A program made the position numbers and the translations under genes. Under the pieces are notes generated by a model, which was not told the origin of the DNA, searched no databases, and saw only the letters and a list, made by a program, of their open reading frames with translations. A stretch of DNA of 64,000 bases from Sweltsa coloradensis. Lineage: Eukaryota; Arthropoda; Insecta; Plecoptera; Chloroperlidae. Within the stretch, counting starts at the first letter, position 1, and the number at the start of each line of letters is the position of its first letter. Of this stretch, positions 1-13,592 are shown piece after piece. The stretch is from assembly GCA_024449915.1 (NCBI GenBank), contig JAMZAV010001839.1:1-64000 (forward strand), given 5' to 3'.

Positions 1-516
1 GTTGGGTTAACTTACTTACACGAATAATGTTAAGGGATGTGCAAGGTAGTAAAATTAGTATCTTCCATAATTTGAACTTCATTTTACACACTTCATACCA
101 CTACACACATAATAATCAATTTTAGTTATCGTTAAAAAAGTCTACGTCAACGTTATTTGTTCATGTGATTTGTAATTACTATTTTGTGTCTGGAAGGCAG
201 AACTTTGTTTTAGAAAACAATGAGGCTCAACCAGTACACTTGCAAGTATGCTCGTCTTTATCATATTGTACGAGCATGTAGGACGACGCTGTTCCCAAGT
301 CAAACAAAACGAGCCACCCAATACATTCAGCATTATTTCTATAAAAAATATGGTCACAAAATATTGTATCCGCCATTAGTAAACTACCGTGAGGGATTAT
401 CTACTTCATCAGCAACTTTTGGGGTAAAGTTCCGCCGGGATATTTAAGACTTACGAGAGATTTTTGATTAACTGGCAAAAGAGATTCTTTTTTGCTTTAA
501 ACTTTAATCAAAGCTA

Positions 517-738
517 ATGGAAAAATATTTCACCAAAAATAATGTTTTGTCAGAGTATTAAAAACACATCGTAGCGAATGTATCTGAATACTTTTACTTT
601 CAGAGAGGTAATCAACCTAAAGTACTATGTAAATATTGTGCGCTGCTTCAAAATAAGGAAGCTCACTTACAAAGGTCCTTTATGGGAGCGTTAATGACTA
701 TGGTTAAACATCAAAAGAATTTCTTCTCGCGTTTGTGA
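517..738 (+). pseudogene. possible BED-type zinc-finger remnant (transposase relic)
   Basis: Reading from the ATG at 517 gives MEKYFTKNNVLSEY, an in-frame TAA at 559-561, then an open stretch to TGA at 736-738. The stretch contains QPKVLCKYCALLQNKEAHLQ, with a C-x2-C pair (codons at 628 and 637). A C-x2-C pair after a K-V/A-x-C-K-Y-C context is typical of BED fingers at the N-terminus of hAT transposases and ZBED proteins, but the second half (H-x3-5-H/C) is not clearly present. No transposase catalytic sequence follows. The reading is short, so chance is a real alternative. Confidence 0.18.
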
Positions 739-779
739 TTTGTTTGTTTATTTGTTTGTTTGTCTGTTTGTTTGTTTGG
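738..779. repeat. (GTTT)n microsatellite
   Basis: An imperfect tetranucleotide run of GTTT with ATTT and GTCT variants. Confidence 0.9.
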
Positions 780-781
780 TG

Positions 782-3472
782 GTCGAAGTTGAAAGGTCTC
801 GTTGTTTTCATTGTGGTTTTGCGGAAGTCTTTGTGGTCGTAAGTCCCCAGTCTTCCCATACAAACATTGACAGAAACGCAGGCTTTGTAAACAAGACAGT
901 ACGCCATTACCTTGTGGAACACTCGACTCAAAGCTGGATTGATTCGTGACAGAAATTAAGACAAGTGTTCGTTGATCGAAGGAGATCGGGAAAAAAGAAA
1001 TTAGAAGAAACAAAATCTCAACACAACCCATTTAGTGGATTGTATTAAAAATCTTTCGATGCAAATTCAGAGACACTTTAAAAAACTGTATTAAACTTTA
1101 TTCCGAAATTAATTCTTTAATTTAGATTTATAGGAACCAACGTTTACGTGCATTTAATTATCTGACGAAAACAGCTAAATAATGGTGAAAGAGTATTCGA
1201 GTTTGTACTAAATTGAACAAGAGACTGACCAAGTTTAATGTGTCTTATTGGATGATAATAATAATAATTAAACATTTGCTGAATTTCGAAATTTGTTCCC
1301 AAAATTGTATTTAATTACTATTTCAAAATTTAAAACAAAATTACAGTAACATGCAAATAATCTGAGCTAATGATCATTGACAACTGTGATCATTCTCATA
1401 CGCTAGTAAAATAAATACGTTAGGCGAGCAAATTCAAGTCTTCAATAAAAACAAAGTTAAACTTAAAGGTCAATGTAGATAATCTGAGAGCTAATATACA
1501 TTTTAATTTGATGAATTAAATAGGATTGGAAAATATTTAAAACAGAAAAGTTTCTCAATGCAATGGACTCCACGTCAAGTCCTAAACGATATAGATAAAC
1601 TTGAAAGTTAAATACGTTTAACAACTCTTTTATTTATAAAATCAATTGTGATGTTCTTCGTTGCTATTTGACTAAGGTGAAAAAGTCTTGCCTATATTGA
1701 TGTAACGGTAGGAAACCCATCACAAATTGTCAAGTGCTTTCCCAACTCTCCCGGCGATAGAATTGAATCCTTCCTCTATGCCCGACCGTTAAGCTCATCA
1801 ATAATGAACCATTCATCGGGGATTTGTCCTCATCACTCCGCAATTGCGTTGAACCCACTACTCTGTCTGCTAACAACAAAGCAGGTACACATCCATAGAA
1901 ATGAAATGTTTGACATTCTCGCGACAATCAAAATCCCCGAGATTGTCTCCCCTAATTGGGCAAGAACTTCAACAAAACCGCTTCGAATACTGACAAGTTA
2001 AACTTGCATTGAATGCGAATACAAAGACGGATGGAGATTGGGGATATGAAGAGGCATAATCACCGAGCTTCTGAGTGAAGGAGTTGACTTTATCCACGAT
2101 ATTGATTGCAAGAGGTGAACTCTGAATCCAAACAAAAACTGTCAAATGTAGATTTGAACTTTGATTAGGGATTTACATTTCTCCGGAAAGTTGTGGTCCT
2201 GGATTCAGGTATATGTCTCTTGATCCATTCTCTCACCAGAGGCACTGAAGAAAGATCAAGAGGTGTTTCTTATCACATCTTGAATCTCACCACTTTGTCC
2301 AATTAATGGATTCGCCAATAAAGACTAAAAAGCCGATAGTACTTGGTATTTTCCATTTCAGGGTTTCCAATGTACAATGTGTTACATTTTATCATAAACG
2401 TTTTTGGAAATAGGAGGTTTACGACATTTAAAATCGAGCATTTTACCAAGTTCATAAACTGAGCATATATTAAGCAGTCGTTAGCAAAATTTTCAAAATA
2501 AACCATTTTAAAAAGGGATGAATAATTTCATACATAATACTTGAAATAATTAAAAACATGTATATAAACAGCGTGGGTGAGATCCAAGATAATATGATAA
2601 TAAAGACGAGCTAAACTTTATTCAGTGCCTTTTGTGAGTGATCGAGAGTCTAAGTGCCTTACACATTAAGTGCCACAGAAAAGTTGGTACGGACTTTATG
2701 AACAGAACTCTCCACTCGAAACTTCCCTTATCATGATTGAAACGTCGCATGAATGAACGTTCAAGTTAATAATATCATCCATCCTTGCTCAGATATTTTC
2801 AAGCGTGATTAGGAAGAACGTTGAATATCTATAAAGCCAAAACGATGATCGAGTAATACAGAATTTACTACGCGTTTATTGAAAAGAGATCAATCTAAAC
2901 GATGAATAGAAAACGAGATGATATTTGAAGATAAGCGCGGGACAAACTCACAAATTGAATATCCTTATATTTACACTAGGAAAACGCTCAGTTGGACGCG
3001 TTGTTGAGCGAGCACCGATACGTGCAACATGACCCGAGTACGACATTCCCATAAGGCCCACCACACAGTGTAGGCCTAACTGGATATTGACATTGTACAC
3101 TTTATACTATTCCAACATCTTTGCATTGTACTAATTCACGTCATGCCTTCTAAAGTGTATCTTTGTATCTTCACTTATTGACCCTTCAAAATTTCATAAC
3201 GATCGGAACCTTTTTTTTTTTTATAACCAACGATCGGATTTTGTTTAAAAACTATACAGCAACCCGCCGGTGGTATGTACATGTGTAAAAAAATTTCAGG
3301 TCGATCAGAGAAACGGTGCGACCTGTATCGAAGCAGTAACAGAAAAAAAACAAAAAAAACGGACATTCGAGCCATAAGAGTCAAGTGGAGACGCTCGCTA
3401 CACTCGCTCAAATAATGCCATACAAGTTTTAAAACATTGCGTGGATGCTACATGTATTACTTTTTCTTCACT
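782..3472. other. intergenic, no gene seen
   Basis: AT-rich DNA with only short, frame-poor open stretches on both strands. The segment 1690-2000 is slightly less AT-rich but shows no domain, splice pair or repeat family that I can support. The same holds for bases 1-516. Confidence 0.6.
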
Positions 3473-3558
3473 ATTTTATTTATTTAACGTCTTTTCTATT
3501 CATTTAAAAACTGATTTACAAAGGAAGACAACAAAATAAATCTAATTACATAGATGCA
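3473..3558 (-). repeat. LINE 3' tail, reverse orientation
   Basis: This is the reverse complement of the tail at 5690-5880: a TTTATTTATTTAACGTC end, then a copy of AAAACTGATTTACAAAGGA, then ATCTAATTACATAGATGCA. The same word order on the opposite strand shows a dispersed mobile family and not a local duplication. Confidence 0.75.
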
Positions 3559-3674
3559 GTCAGTCAGTCGGGTCATTCAAACAGTTGGTCAGTCAATCAG
3601 TCAGTCAGCCAGTCAGTCAGTAAATAAGATAAGTTAGTAAGAAAATAAGGAACTAGTAAGTAAAGAAGTCAGTC
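3558..3674. repeat. (CAGT)n degenerate microsatellite
   Basis: GTCAGTCAGTCGG-type units with AATC, GCCA and TAAG variants. It abuts the reversed LINE tail. Confidence 0.85.
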
Positions 3675-5689
3675 AGTGAGTCCGGAAGAAAGAAGGTAGA
3701 TAAACACACTTCAAGAGGCAACACTATCGCCGTGTTTGAGACTATACGCAAGCGAGACTTGGGCCGTGCGCGGTGCCATAGACAGCAAACAAATGACGAG
3801 CATTGCTGTGGTTCCAGGTTGCGCTGAACATCAATATCTCAGCGGGGCTATGCTGTCAGGAAGTTGTCAATGTATCACCGAAACAGAAACAGAGGCGTAT
3901 TCGAGTTGTAAGCTCAACACTGTAGAATATTCTGGGACCATTACATCTGATTTCAAATAAAAATTTAACAAATATTTTGAAAAAAGTTTTTTTTAAATTG
4001 AACTTTTTTCCAGCTTCTTCTTCAGGTCAGATGAGTCACCTTCTAATTTATGGGTCCTGTGTTGTTTTTCATTTGATTAAATAATATAATTTGTTTTGAG
4101 TTTTATGGCTAATTTCTCATATAACCAGGTCAACAAATACAAGTTTAATGTTGTACCTGAGAAGATTTCGTGCATGGTCGGTAATAAGCTCTGTATGCCA
4201 ATAACGAAGCTAAAACATTAAGCATTGATTGGGAAAAATCAACATAGGGCATTTAGTATAAGCTTGAATCTACGATTCGGAATAAATACATCTGTTGTAA
4301 TGCGACGGCTTTTGTATACTGTTTCAAAACTATTTATAGAAATGCGAATATTACATTAATAATACATTTGACGTGATTGTATGAGTTAAACTAAAAAAAA
4401 AAAACAGGGAATATAGTATGGACGTATTGAAACTGGATCTGAATAGCGTGTGAATTAATAACATGCTGCGTATTTACATTTATATTACACCTTTATACGC
4501 AGTCAGTTTTCATGTTAATCAAAAAGTTTTTATAAAATACCGTTTTCGATATGTTTACATACGCCATTTTCCTTGTATTTCGAATTAACTGATAATAGAT
4601 CTAAATAAAACAATGAACAAACATAGTTAAAAAAATTGCTGCTCACTGCAGCTATTTAATTTCAATCACTCTCGAAATGATTTATAGTACGGCACTTTAT
4701 AAAAACTCAATTGAAAGTTACAGCTTGTACATAGTAAAATAAACAAAAACTAACAGCAGATTAGGCAACATTGCATCGTTGAGTTAAAAACTTATTATAC
4801 TAGATTCGGCACAACCGGTCGCACGAACTACTCAATTTGCCTACAGCTGGTCATAAAAGTATGCACAAGTTACAGTTTAGCTTAGGGTGTGTATTTGTGG
4901 ACTGGGTCAAAATAATGAATTATCCTTATCATTTGAGAACAGCATCGCTTGCTTAATATAAGCTTTTAATGCCGGACTAGAAAATATTGTCAAACTTTCC
5001 AGACTACTTCATCCCATTTTCTTATGAGTATAGCACAGTAATAATATTAAATGCTAAATACGGGCATCATACTTGGCTTAGTACTCGAAGATATCAACAA
5101 AATAATTAAGAATTGCAACCTTAGCGCTAATTAAGAAAACTTTGGGATTTTAGTGAAAAGTAAAGGAATGAATCCACTTTTATTTTATGACCCAAAAAGT
5201 ATTATGAGTTTTGTTTTTTACAGAGGGTCTACTCTCTTCAGCATTCTGCAAGTTCGGCGTTGCTGACGCAATGGAATCGATGCGTGAAGACGCGCGTAAA
5301 ACATAAGTCACACACTACACTCAGCGTGCAAAGAAACCAAAGAAACGCAAAGAAACGTGAATTAACCATATTTTATTCTATAGAAATCAACAACCTTTTT
5401 GTAGTTATTGACCGATTGGTTTTTGGAGATGTAGCGAAAAGTATAAAAGAAAGGGTAAGTGAGCTCCATTCCACCAAATTTAACGAAGAATGTAATTATT
5501 CAACTTTATTGTAAAATTTACTATTACTTTGTATCTTTACAGCAATGGCTGCAGCATTCTTTTCTTTTTCTTTTCTTTTCTTTCTTTTCATTCTCCACCC
5601 TTTTTTATATTTGATTCATTCATTAAATGCATATAATATCATTTTTATTTGTTACCAAAATTGTTGTGTTAAATGCATTGTTGTTGTAA
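3675..5689. other. intergenic, no gene seen
   Basis: AT-rich. It holds a short poly-A run near 4395 and a CT-rich run (TTTTCTTTTC type) at about 5558-5593. The open frame at 5260-5514 (+) has no recognisable domain and lies just upstream of a LINE tail, so it could be degraded element sequence. Confidence 0.5.
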
Positions 5690-5824
5690 TGCTACTATTT
5701 CAAATATTTACAAAAATGTAGTTTATTGTTGTTTCTGCATCTATGTAATTAGATTTATTTAGTTGTCCTCCTTTGTAAATCAGTTTTTATAACTGAATAG
5801 GATAGACGTTAAATAAATAAATAA

Positions 5825-5879
<55 letters not shown>

Positions 5880-5880
5880 A
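5690..5880 (+). repeat. LINE 3' tail with (AAAT)n terminus
   Basis: This is the best copy of the tail family. It carries TGCATCTATGTAATTAGATT, then a copy of GTTGTCCTCCTTTGTAAATC, then CTGAATAGGATAGACGTTAA, then more than 14 AAAT units. A simple-repeat terminus next to a conserved block is typical of 3' ends of non-LTR retrotransposons (or SINEs borrowing them). No reverse transcriptase can be read upstream, so this is a 5'-truncated copy. Confidence 0.75.
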
Positions 5881-8049
5881 CCCAAATACAGGTTTATTAT
5901 ACATACGAAAGGTTTTTTGAAAATTAAAAGTAATCCGATATCCCTATTTGTTTTTGTTTTTCTTAGCGAAAATGATAAAATGTTTAATATAAGATTGTAT
6001 TTTGGTTTTGTTTTCTATAATTTAATAATTTAAAACAATGTTATTTCAAAAGAAACTTTAGTAGAACAGGTAAATTATATTTAATAATTAATTGCTGCTC
6101 TTAGGTAGGAAATTAAGTTTTGTATCATGTTGCAATATTTCGAAAAGTTTCACTTTTCTTCGACAGGCAGACAAAACATAGTATTGTAATATTATAGTTT
6201 ATTTCTTAAAATATATCATTATTAAATACGGTTAAAAAAATTGCCGTCAATCTATCGTTACAAGGACGGTGAACGTACATGCCAAAAGGTCGATATTTTC
6301 GCTCTGATGGATACAGCCCAGTCACAATGGATGACCCAAAGAACACGTTTTAATATTAAAGGTTATAGGTTAAATCGATAATTTAACAAGAAGTGAAGGA
6401 AGGTTGTAAACACATCGCAGTCGTAGTAGTTGTGATGGTCGTGAACTACAATATGATTGATTGCTGAATTGATGCATTCATGTGGAGTTTACCATTGCGT
6501 TTTACGAACGCTTTTCAGAGAATTTCGATTGGTATTCGATTGATCGTTTGGCATCGCAATCCCTTGATCATAGGTAAATTTTGCGCAAATAAAATTTACA
6601 CTACCTTATACCTATATTCAGTTAGTATTAAACTTTCTTATATTATATTGATAGGTACCAGTAGTTTTAATTTACAAAGATTGCGAATAAAGTAAATGTT
6701 CGTGTTTAACACACAGTGTATCGACCAAATTAATGGTGTAGAATAGGCACATATAATAGTTTATGCACATATAATAAATATAAAGCCAATAACAGCCAAG
6801 CAAATTATTTTAAAACAAAATAACGCCAGGTATTACAATATCGAGGTCATTATTTATTCTTCAAACAACTACTAACAAAAAAAACTTAGAAATCCTATAC
6901 AATTATATTTTTCGTTACTGCAATGACGGCCATGATAACAGCAATGTTATGAAAATATATACTTGCATTTTAGAAGAAGGGTTCATGCCTTGGTTGTGTA
7001 TCTTAGTTTATCATCATGTGTTGTTTACTATTATATGTTAACTTTGTCGACTTAGACGCTCAATGTTGTTCTCCTACCATGTTTAATATATGCAGTACTG
7101 CAGACCGTTTGTAAACTTAAACTTTAACATTGTTTCAGAGTAAAACTTAAGCAGCAATGAGGCTCATATTTGGTGCCATGACATAATAATAACTTCACCA
7201 TATCCAACATGGGCGGGGTATGTTAAACACGCGTTGAAGAGTCTTCTAAAGTTTTCAGCCTCACTATCTAGAAGGGGGCGGTGTGTAGATCGATGCCAAG
7301 ACCGAGATACGACGAGAAAATGATGAACAAAAAACCATGAATAGATAAACGAAATTATGTTTACAGTTTTAGTGAAGAAAAATTGCTCTGTTATTGGCAT
7401 CTTGAAAGCAAGCAGGTTTTTCTATTGTTTGAGACAAGATTCAGAGAATAAATAGGCACTGGTTTATAAAGGTAGAGAAGCGAGTTTCGTGGGACGTATC
7501 TAAAATCTCAGAGGAAATGGAGTTTTTTTTTCCTTGTGTTGTTTGTGCACGCAAAGAATACAAGGCAATTTGCGTTTCGAGTCTACTACCCTAAGTAAAG
7601 AACACATCTGTAATCTGTGCTTTGAGTGTATTGGTTGTTTCTTCTTTGGCCCAAGGCGGCTTACAAGGCAGCGGGGTAGAATCAACACGCAATGATTGCT
7701 GAAAGCAAAGCAACTTTGAGAAGGCGAGAATGAATAGCATTGAAGTGTATCTTCAACAAAGCCGAAAGACCGGATCAAGTAAACACTATTAATGACAACT
7801 GTACATCTGTGACGACTCCATGATAAGTGCTGACAGGTTGTATTAGTTTTAAAATGTTGGCCTAATTATGTTCTGTGTCCTAGAGATGATCAGTGCAATG
7901 ATTTATTGATTTATTAGGAACCCTTGTAGCCTTTAAAAAAGCACAAAATAACTGTTTATCAGTCTTCGACAAGAGAAATAATGGCTATTATATCACAAAC
8001 GTATTAAGATAACAAAAATAACAAAACAAAAATCATTAATTCGTATGAA
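5881..8049. other. intergenic, no gene seen
   Basis: AT-rich sequence. Open frames here (for example 7500-7778 on the minus strand) have no domain, no signal peptide and no splice support. Confidence 0.55.
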
Positions 8050-8125
8050 AAGTCTACCCACTCACTTGGAAGGTCGATCCTTACGTAAAGCCCAAGGACC
8101 GGGGTTCGATCCTCGGTCGGGAAAC
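8050..8125 (+). repeat. tRNA-like SINE head relic
   Basis: A B-box-like GGGGTTCGATCCTCGG (8101-8116) is preceded by CTACCCACTCACTTGGAAGG. The arms do not fold into a full cloverleaf, and the TACCCACTC start recurs at about 26485 and, reversed, near 51890. I therefore read it as a tRNA-derived repeat and not as a tRNA gene. Confidence 0.5.
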
Positions 8126-8240
8126 ATATTTTCGAAAATAGCCATCACTTTACAGTCTTTCAAGCGAGGAAGCTTAAAGATTGAGATTTCTAACTACAGT
8201 GGTTATCGATAAAACGATAAAAATAAAACAAATGAATTAA

Positions 8241-8260
8241 ACCCGGCACCTCCACCAAAA
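8241..8260 (+). repeat. recurrent 20-nt motif, copy 1
   Basis: Exact ACCCGGCACCTCCACCAAAA. The same word recurs six more times in the window in otherwise unrelated surroundings, which suggests a conserved terminus of a mobile element. What lies on either side differs between copies. Confidence 0.7.
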
Positions 8261-10959
8261 CTTATACAAATCGTTAAGATTAATGAAATTCGTCTTCACA
8301 GCTTCCAAATCCGCAATAAAAATAACCAACTAAGAGTTAAGCTCATTAAAACCAATACATTAACAATAGATAGTATATTATAATAAACGATAATGAAATT
8401 AATGTTCTAACTTTTAGCAGCAACCGACCAACACAACAAAGTCACCACAGAAGACAGCGTTGTATGTGGATAAAAGCGATTAGTGGTCAAATTAAGCTCA
8501 CGATCAATTACAAGCAATGCACATTACGTTTGGAGGTCACACATATAAACAATAATTACTCCATAAATTAAGCAATTCCGACTTAATTGTGAAGCAAGCG
8601 TTTCGCCGGCGTCGTCTCTTGGCGGCGATCTCTAGACTTGATTAAATTAGTCGACGCAGACGCATCGCTAACTGGAATTAATTGCACGGAATACGCATAC
8701 CCGACGGTTTCGGGGTTCTAGGTGCCCTTATGCGGTTGTCCATTCATACGTGTGCTGAGCTGGTAACAATGGGATGACATGTTGCAGTATGCATCACTCT
8801 AGTCTATTATGTTCACTGGAGTGTGTTAGTGTGGTTAGGTTGGATATATTCATGTCAGTGATTGTGTTCGAATGTCTACACAAGCGCCAGTGTTTGCATT
8901 ACTATACTCGATCATGCTCGCCCATGTGTAAGGTTGTGATTTAAGTGATTGGACGAGAAAATCTAACAAGACCACATATCACTCAAAAATACATAATATA
9001 CAATTCACGTTATTGTGGTGAAGATCGGTGTGGCCTCGATATATCGGAGAATTCTTCATCTTATCCCCACAACTTACGACACAGATGAAATTTTAACCTG
9101 AATTCGCAAGTTTACATATCTGATGAATGATGATTGACTGCGGTATATTTACAGCTTCATCGCAATGCTTACTTGTAAAAAAACCTTATAATAAACTTCG
9201 ACACACTTGAAATATACTTTTGTTTGAAAATAATTTTTTCAAGTTTTAATAGTGAACATTACCTCATTTAAATGCGTTATATGCATTTTTGTGCGGAATT
9301 TTGAAACTTTACTAGAAAACTTGGGGCACAAGGTAAGAGAAATATTGTTTTGTGAATAGTTACAAAAAAACATCTTTAATTTGATAAAACTTATCTTATT
9401 ACATGTTTTACGCAAATTCACAATACTCATCCAAATGTTGTTGCTGGTGTATAAAGGTTACGTTCATAAATGAACGAGAAAACACAAAAATAAAATAAAA
9501 TTCACAAATGAGTATTTGGCATATGTGGTTATTTACAAAACCACGTTTGAACTTGTATTTTTCGTAACAATGGCATGCTGGAATAAAGCATAGACTTCCG
9601 GTTCGTAATGCGATAAACAAACACATTTACTGCACAGAGCACTCTTTTAAAAAGCACTTTACTTCCCCTCTACGGAATGAAAAACAACACATTTAAATGC
9701 ACACATGCCATTTCAAAACAACTACTTTATTTCAATAGCATACCGCGGTAAATCCAGTATATAAACACAATGCATTAGAGTAGATTTATTTTCAAATATC
9801 ACGTACAGCATAACTTCGCTGGAAATATTCGTATTATACAAAGCATATTTCGAGATACTTCATATTCCCAGGGTTTTAAGTGCGTAATACGGCTGCCCTA
9901 ATGATCCCCTTCAACAGCTATTATACCGAACGGACCATGGGCACCATCGAAATAAACAGAGGTTTTCAGATGAAATGTTGAATAAAGTGTACAATTACAA
10001 AACGAGGTGTAATATCTAAATGGATTTGTCAATCACAGCCAATCGAATGAGGGACGCACAATCCAGACGGTGTCATATCGACACATTCTGAAGTCTTTAT
10101 GATACGTTTTTTAAATCTACTTTTGAAACTATAATTTAGTATATTTTGATGCCCCAAGAAAAATATGTATCTTCCTTTTTGTCGAGAAAACATATTATGA
10201 CCATGAAGATAACCACACAAACAAAGATTCACCTTGAATTATAATAATTCATAAGTACGTGTACATTTTGACTTTTTGTTTTCTAACTCGCAAGGTATTG
10301 TTGATTCTGAGAATGTGAATAGGTCGATAATCAGTTTTACGTGTGATTCTCCAACAATCATTTATTCGACCTATAATATCGTTAATAGATGTTAATTTAT
10401 GGTGTTTTGTAAATAACTGATGACTAATTGAAGGCGCAATACATTTTGTCTTCCCCGATTCAAATACATCACAAGAATAGAAAAGAAATATTATAAAATA
10501 TGGATGTATAAATAAGCTTGTCTAAGTTGCAATCACGCTACAAATTGTGAACAATCATACGATGGTATCAGCTACGAAGTGGAAACGGGAAACACATGCA
10601 AGTAATTCTTTACTGCGCCTTATCAGAAACGCAATCATGAACACGTAAGAATGCAATTCCTTTCAATTCCAAACTAATTTCTAAGTTGTAAGTGCATTCG
10701 ATTTATTCACCTGTCGTTGTACCGAGCATTCAAAACTGACAGCTGGAATATACCGAGAATATCGCGGGTTTTGTTTGTTTGTTGAACACGGTTTGTAGTT
10801 GTTACAAAAACCGCCCACGAGAAGTTTAAAGCTAGTTTACTTTTATTTATTAAAAGCACCCAAAAAATGGGAGCTAAGCTACTTACTAAATAGACCGTAG
10901 AAGAAAAATACAAATACTTATAAAAATTAAACATATCTTTACACCGCTTAAATATTTGG
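8261..10959. other. intergenic, no gene seen
   Basis: A less AT-rich patch at 8580-8780 has several CpGs but no sustained open frame. The remainder is AT-rich without repeats that I can name. Confidence 0.55.
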
Positions 10960-10979
10960 TTTTGGTGGAGGTGCCGGGT
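10960..10979 (-). repeat. 20-nt motif, copy 2 (reverse)
   Basis: TTTTGGTGGAGGTGCCGGGT is the exact reverse complement of copy 1 and the only copy in this orientation. Confidence 0.7.
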
Positions 10980-11420
10980 TGCATTCTATGATACTGAATT
11001 TAAAGTTAACTCTTTCATCTTGATTTGTTGAAAATAATAACAGTAATAATATAGTCAGATCTACACATAAGTAGCTATAATAATGCTAAATATATAATAC
11101 TAAAATAATAAAAAAAATAAGTACGAAAAAAAAAAAAAAAAAAAAATTATATAATTTGATGATGGTAAGTACAGTTGTAATAAAACTTCGAGGTTATTAA
11201 GTTATCGAACACAGCGAAATTAAAACGTATCAGTTCTAATATATTTTGAGCTATGAACACATAAAGCGTGAATATAAAAATGTATGATGGTTTTTTGGGG
11301 CCCAAAAGCGGTGAATTGGTGGTGACTCTCACTCAAAATTTCGTTTTAGCGGTGTTAATTTCGTGTTTATAATAAATTTGAGCTTGTATGTATAACATTA
11401 TCGAATAGGGCATTCGCTTG

Positions 11421-11636
11421 TCAAGTGCAAGTTTCGTTGACAACCCTGAATCTGCTCATCAAAGGGTAGGCCCAACTGAACAACTGAAGGTCGGAAACAT
11501 CAAGATCGATCAAACACAGAGAGCACACTGGACGTACTCGGACAGCGACCGTGTCTGACCGACCGGGCCCCGAGGCCGGTGAGGGCTCGTGTAAACTGCA
11601 CTTCGTTGTGCATGCATTAGGACGGCTCGAATACAT
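11421..11636 (-). other. GC-rich patch with a 71-codon open frame, function unknown
   Basis: The base composition jumps to about half G+C between roughly 11410 and 11640, well above its flanks. An ATG-initiated frame of 71 codons with several Cys runs through it. I recognise no domain, signal peptide or splice partner. It could be a lone exon, an old insertion or chance. Confidence 0.15.
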
Positions 11637-11964
11637 GGGTTAGATCAAGGAGGAGAGCTACTAGCATTTCATTGAGGAGGACTTAGGAAATGTAGATGAA
11701 GAATAATGTTAAATAGATGTGCGTGTGTACGTACGTGTGGATGTGACGTTGAGTTTGTTCACACAAAAAAAATCATTTTTTTATTTTCTAATTACTTCTT
11801 TAAAATGTAAGCAGGAGGTCTAAATGAATAATCAAATTCAAGATAAGTTAATTAATGAATTCATTAATTTGACTTTTTGTTGTTTAAATGTTTATATTAT
11901 TGAAATATTACCATTCAAGACGGTGAGTGGTCATAGACTAGTGTGAAATACAATTACAATAAAC

Positions 11965-12045
11965 CAATGCCTTATTCGGGATTCGAACCCGCTTCTGTAC
12001 GCTTCGAGCTAGCGCACTTATCGTATGAGTAACCGCGGACGACCA
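11965..12045 (-). repeat. tRNA-like SINE head relic
   Basis: On the minus strand GCGGGTTCGAATCCCGA is a good T-arm/B box. It is preceded by CGGTTACTCATACG about 45 nt upstream. The acceptor ends do not pair and no 3' terminator is obvious. Confidence 0.5.
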
Positions 12046-12839
12046 TTATTCATTCATAAAAACATTGCAATTTTACAACAATCGTAATTTAAATTTTTAA
12101 AATTACACGTAAAAAACAAAAACACACAAATTCTACTAATAATAATTGACTGCCATAGCTACGAAACGAACACAGAACGCAACCTAAGGAAGAAGGCGAC
12201 CCTAATCCCAGGCGATTGGGAAGATTTTCTCCTGGCACTGTCCTACTTTTTATTTTAAATTGTATATTAACTTTTCAATTGTCTGCCTGAAATATATTTC
12301 ATTTTTTAAGGTGGCGTAGAAACAATTAGCATAGACTTAAAACATAGTGGAAAAATTTACATAATAATACTAGAGCAACAGAGTTAATCCCAATTAGGAA
12401 ACAAGTAGTTAAACAAGAAAAATATAATATAGTTAATGATATATTGTCAACATAGCTTTTTTTTACCGACACCGTGTAACATTTCCTGACGGCTCAATAT
12501 AAAGAATGTAGTCAAAGGGTTGCGTGTTTGATTCCCGGAACTAGCTGTGCTGAATAAACTTTGATGTAAAAGTTTTTCATTAGCACTATCACGAATGCTG
12601 AAATTGATTCATATGCTGTCTTAACACAATGACGTTGTATGACTGCACTCAATTAAGAAGGGGAATTAATGCAAAGTTGTCAGGATTCCTAGAGAGACAG
12701 ATTGATTACTTACTGTTTCTTTCCTGATTAAATAATGCACAGAGCTAGAATTGAATAATTAGATTTTAACCTGTTTTCTCTTTGCAAAACAACAAACGTA
12801 ATTTAAAAAATAAATATAAAACAATATATATTTCTATTT
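12046..12839. other. intergenic, no gene seen
   Basis: AT-rich. A weak B-box-like TGTTTGATTCCCGG lies near 12527, another probable tRNA-derived scrap. Confidence 0.45.
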
Positions 12840-12965
12840 TATTGATGCAGAACTTGCTAACCTATGTATTGATGTCATTTTACTTCAGTTCATTATTTCT
12901 GTGTGCATTTCTCCTTTCTTAACCAGTTTTAATAACTGAATAGGATAGACATCGAATATAAATAC
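12840..12965 (+). repeat. LINE 3' tail, diverged copy
   Basis: Contains TAACTGAATAGGATAGACAT followed by an AT-rich end without a clean AAAT run. Confidence 0.6.
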
Positions 12966-13592
12966 ATATATGTATTTCTTGGCGATGCCTTTAATGGAAG
13001 TGTTTTTTTAAATTTCTAATAAAACACATTGTCAAGAGGTATCCTCCAAGGTAGAAATTTGGTACAATATAACGTAAAAATATAATATTGTATTAACGGT
13101 TGTAAATTTCTGTTACCAAAAATCAGGAAAATAGAACTTACTTTAACTCAATTAAAAATAGGGACTCTTTAATGAGGGCACGAACGGTTAGTAGGCAGCC
13201 CAGTCAGATTTTAACTTAATAAATGTGGGGCCTACCACAAATTAAATAACCCTACCCTTAAGTTGCCCTCCAATAGTAATGCGATCTTGCTTTCTAGCGA
13301 AACTAACGTAACTTTTCAAAATTAAGGTTGGAAGATAAATCATCAAAGTGATACCCTTAACACCGAGCTTAAGAGGAAATTAAATATCAGCCCTCCGCCA
13401 TTGATTCGTAAGCTCAAGAGATGAAAGAAGTCTACCGTGACTTGACTTCAATTACCGCTAGGAAACGACGGCCCCGCGAGGCTTAGTGTGATTAAATAAA
13501 TAACAACCTGCTAGAAGGGCTAGCCAGCCAGCCGGCGAACACGGCCTAGCTTTACCGCTTGCTTCCATGCTGGGAAAATTAGAAGATGGGAT

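Noticed and set aside
3175..3411. Minus-strand frame with a hydrophobic stretch resembling a membrane segment
   Set aside because: The hydrophobic run comes from poly-T/poly-A microsatellite-like DNA; no further coding support.
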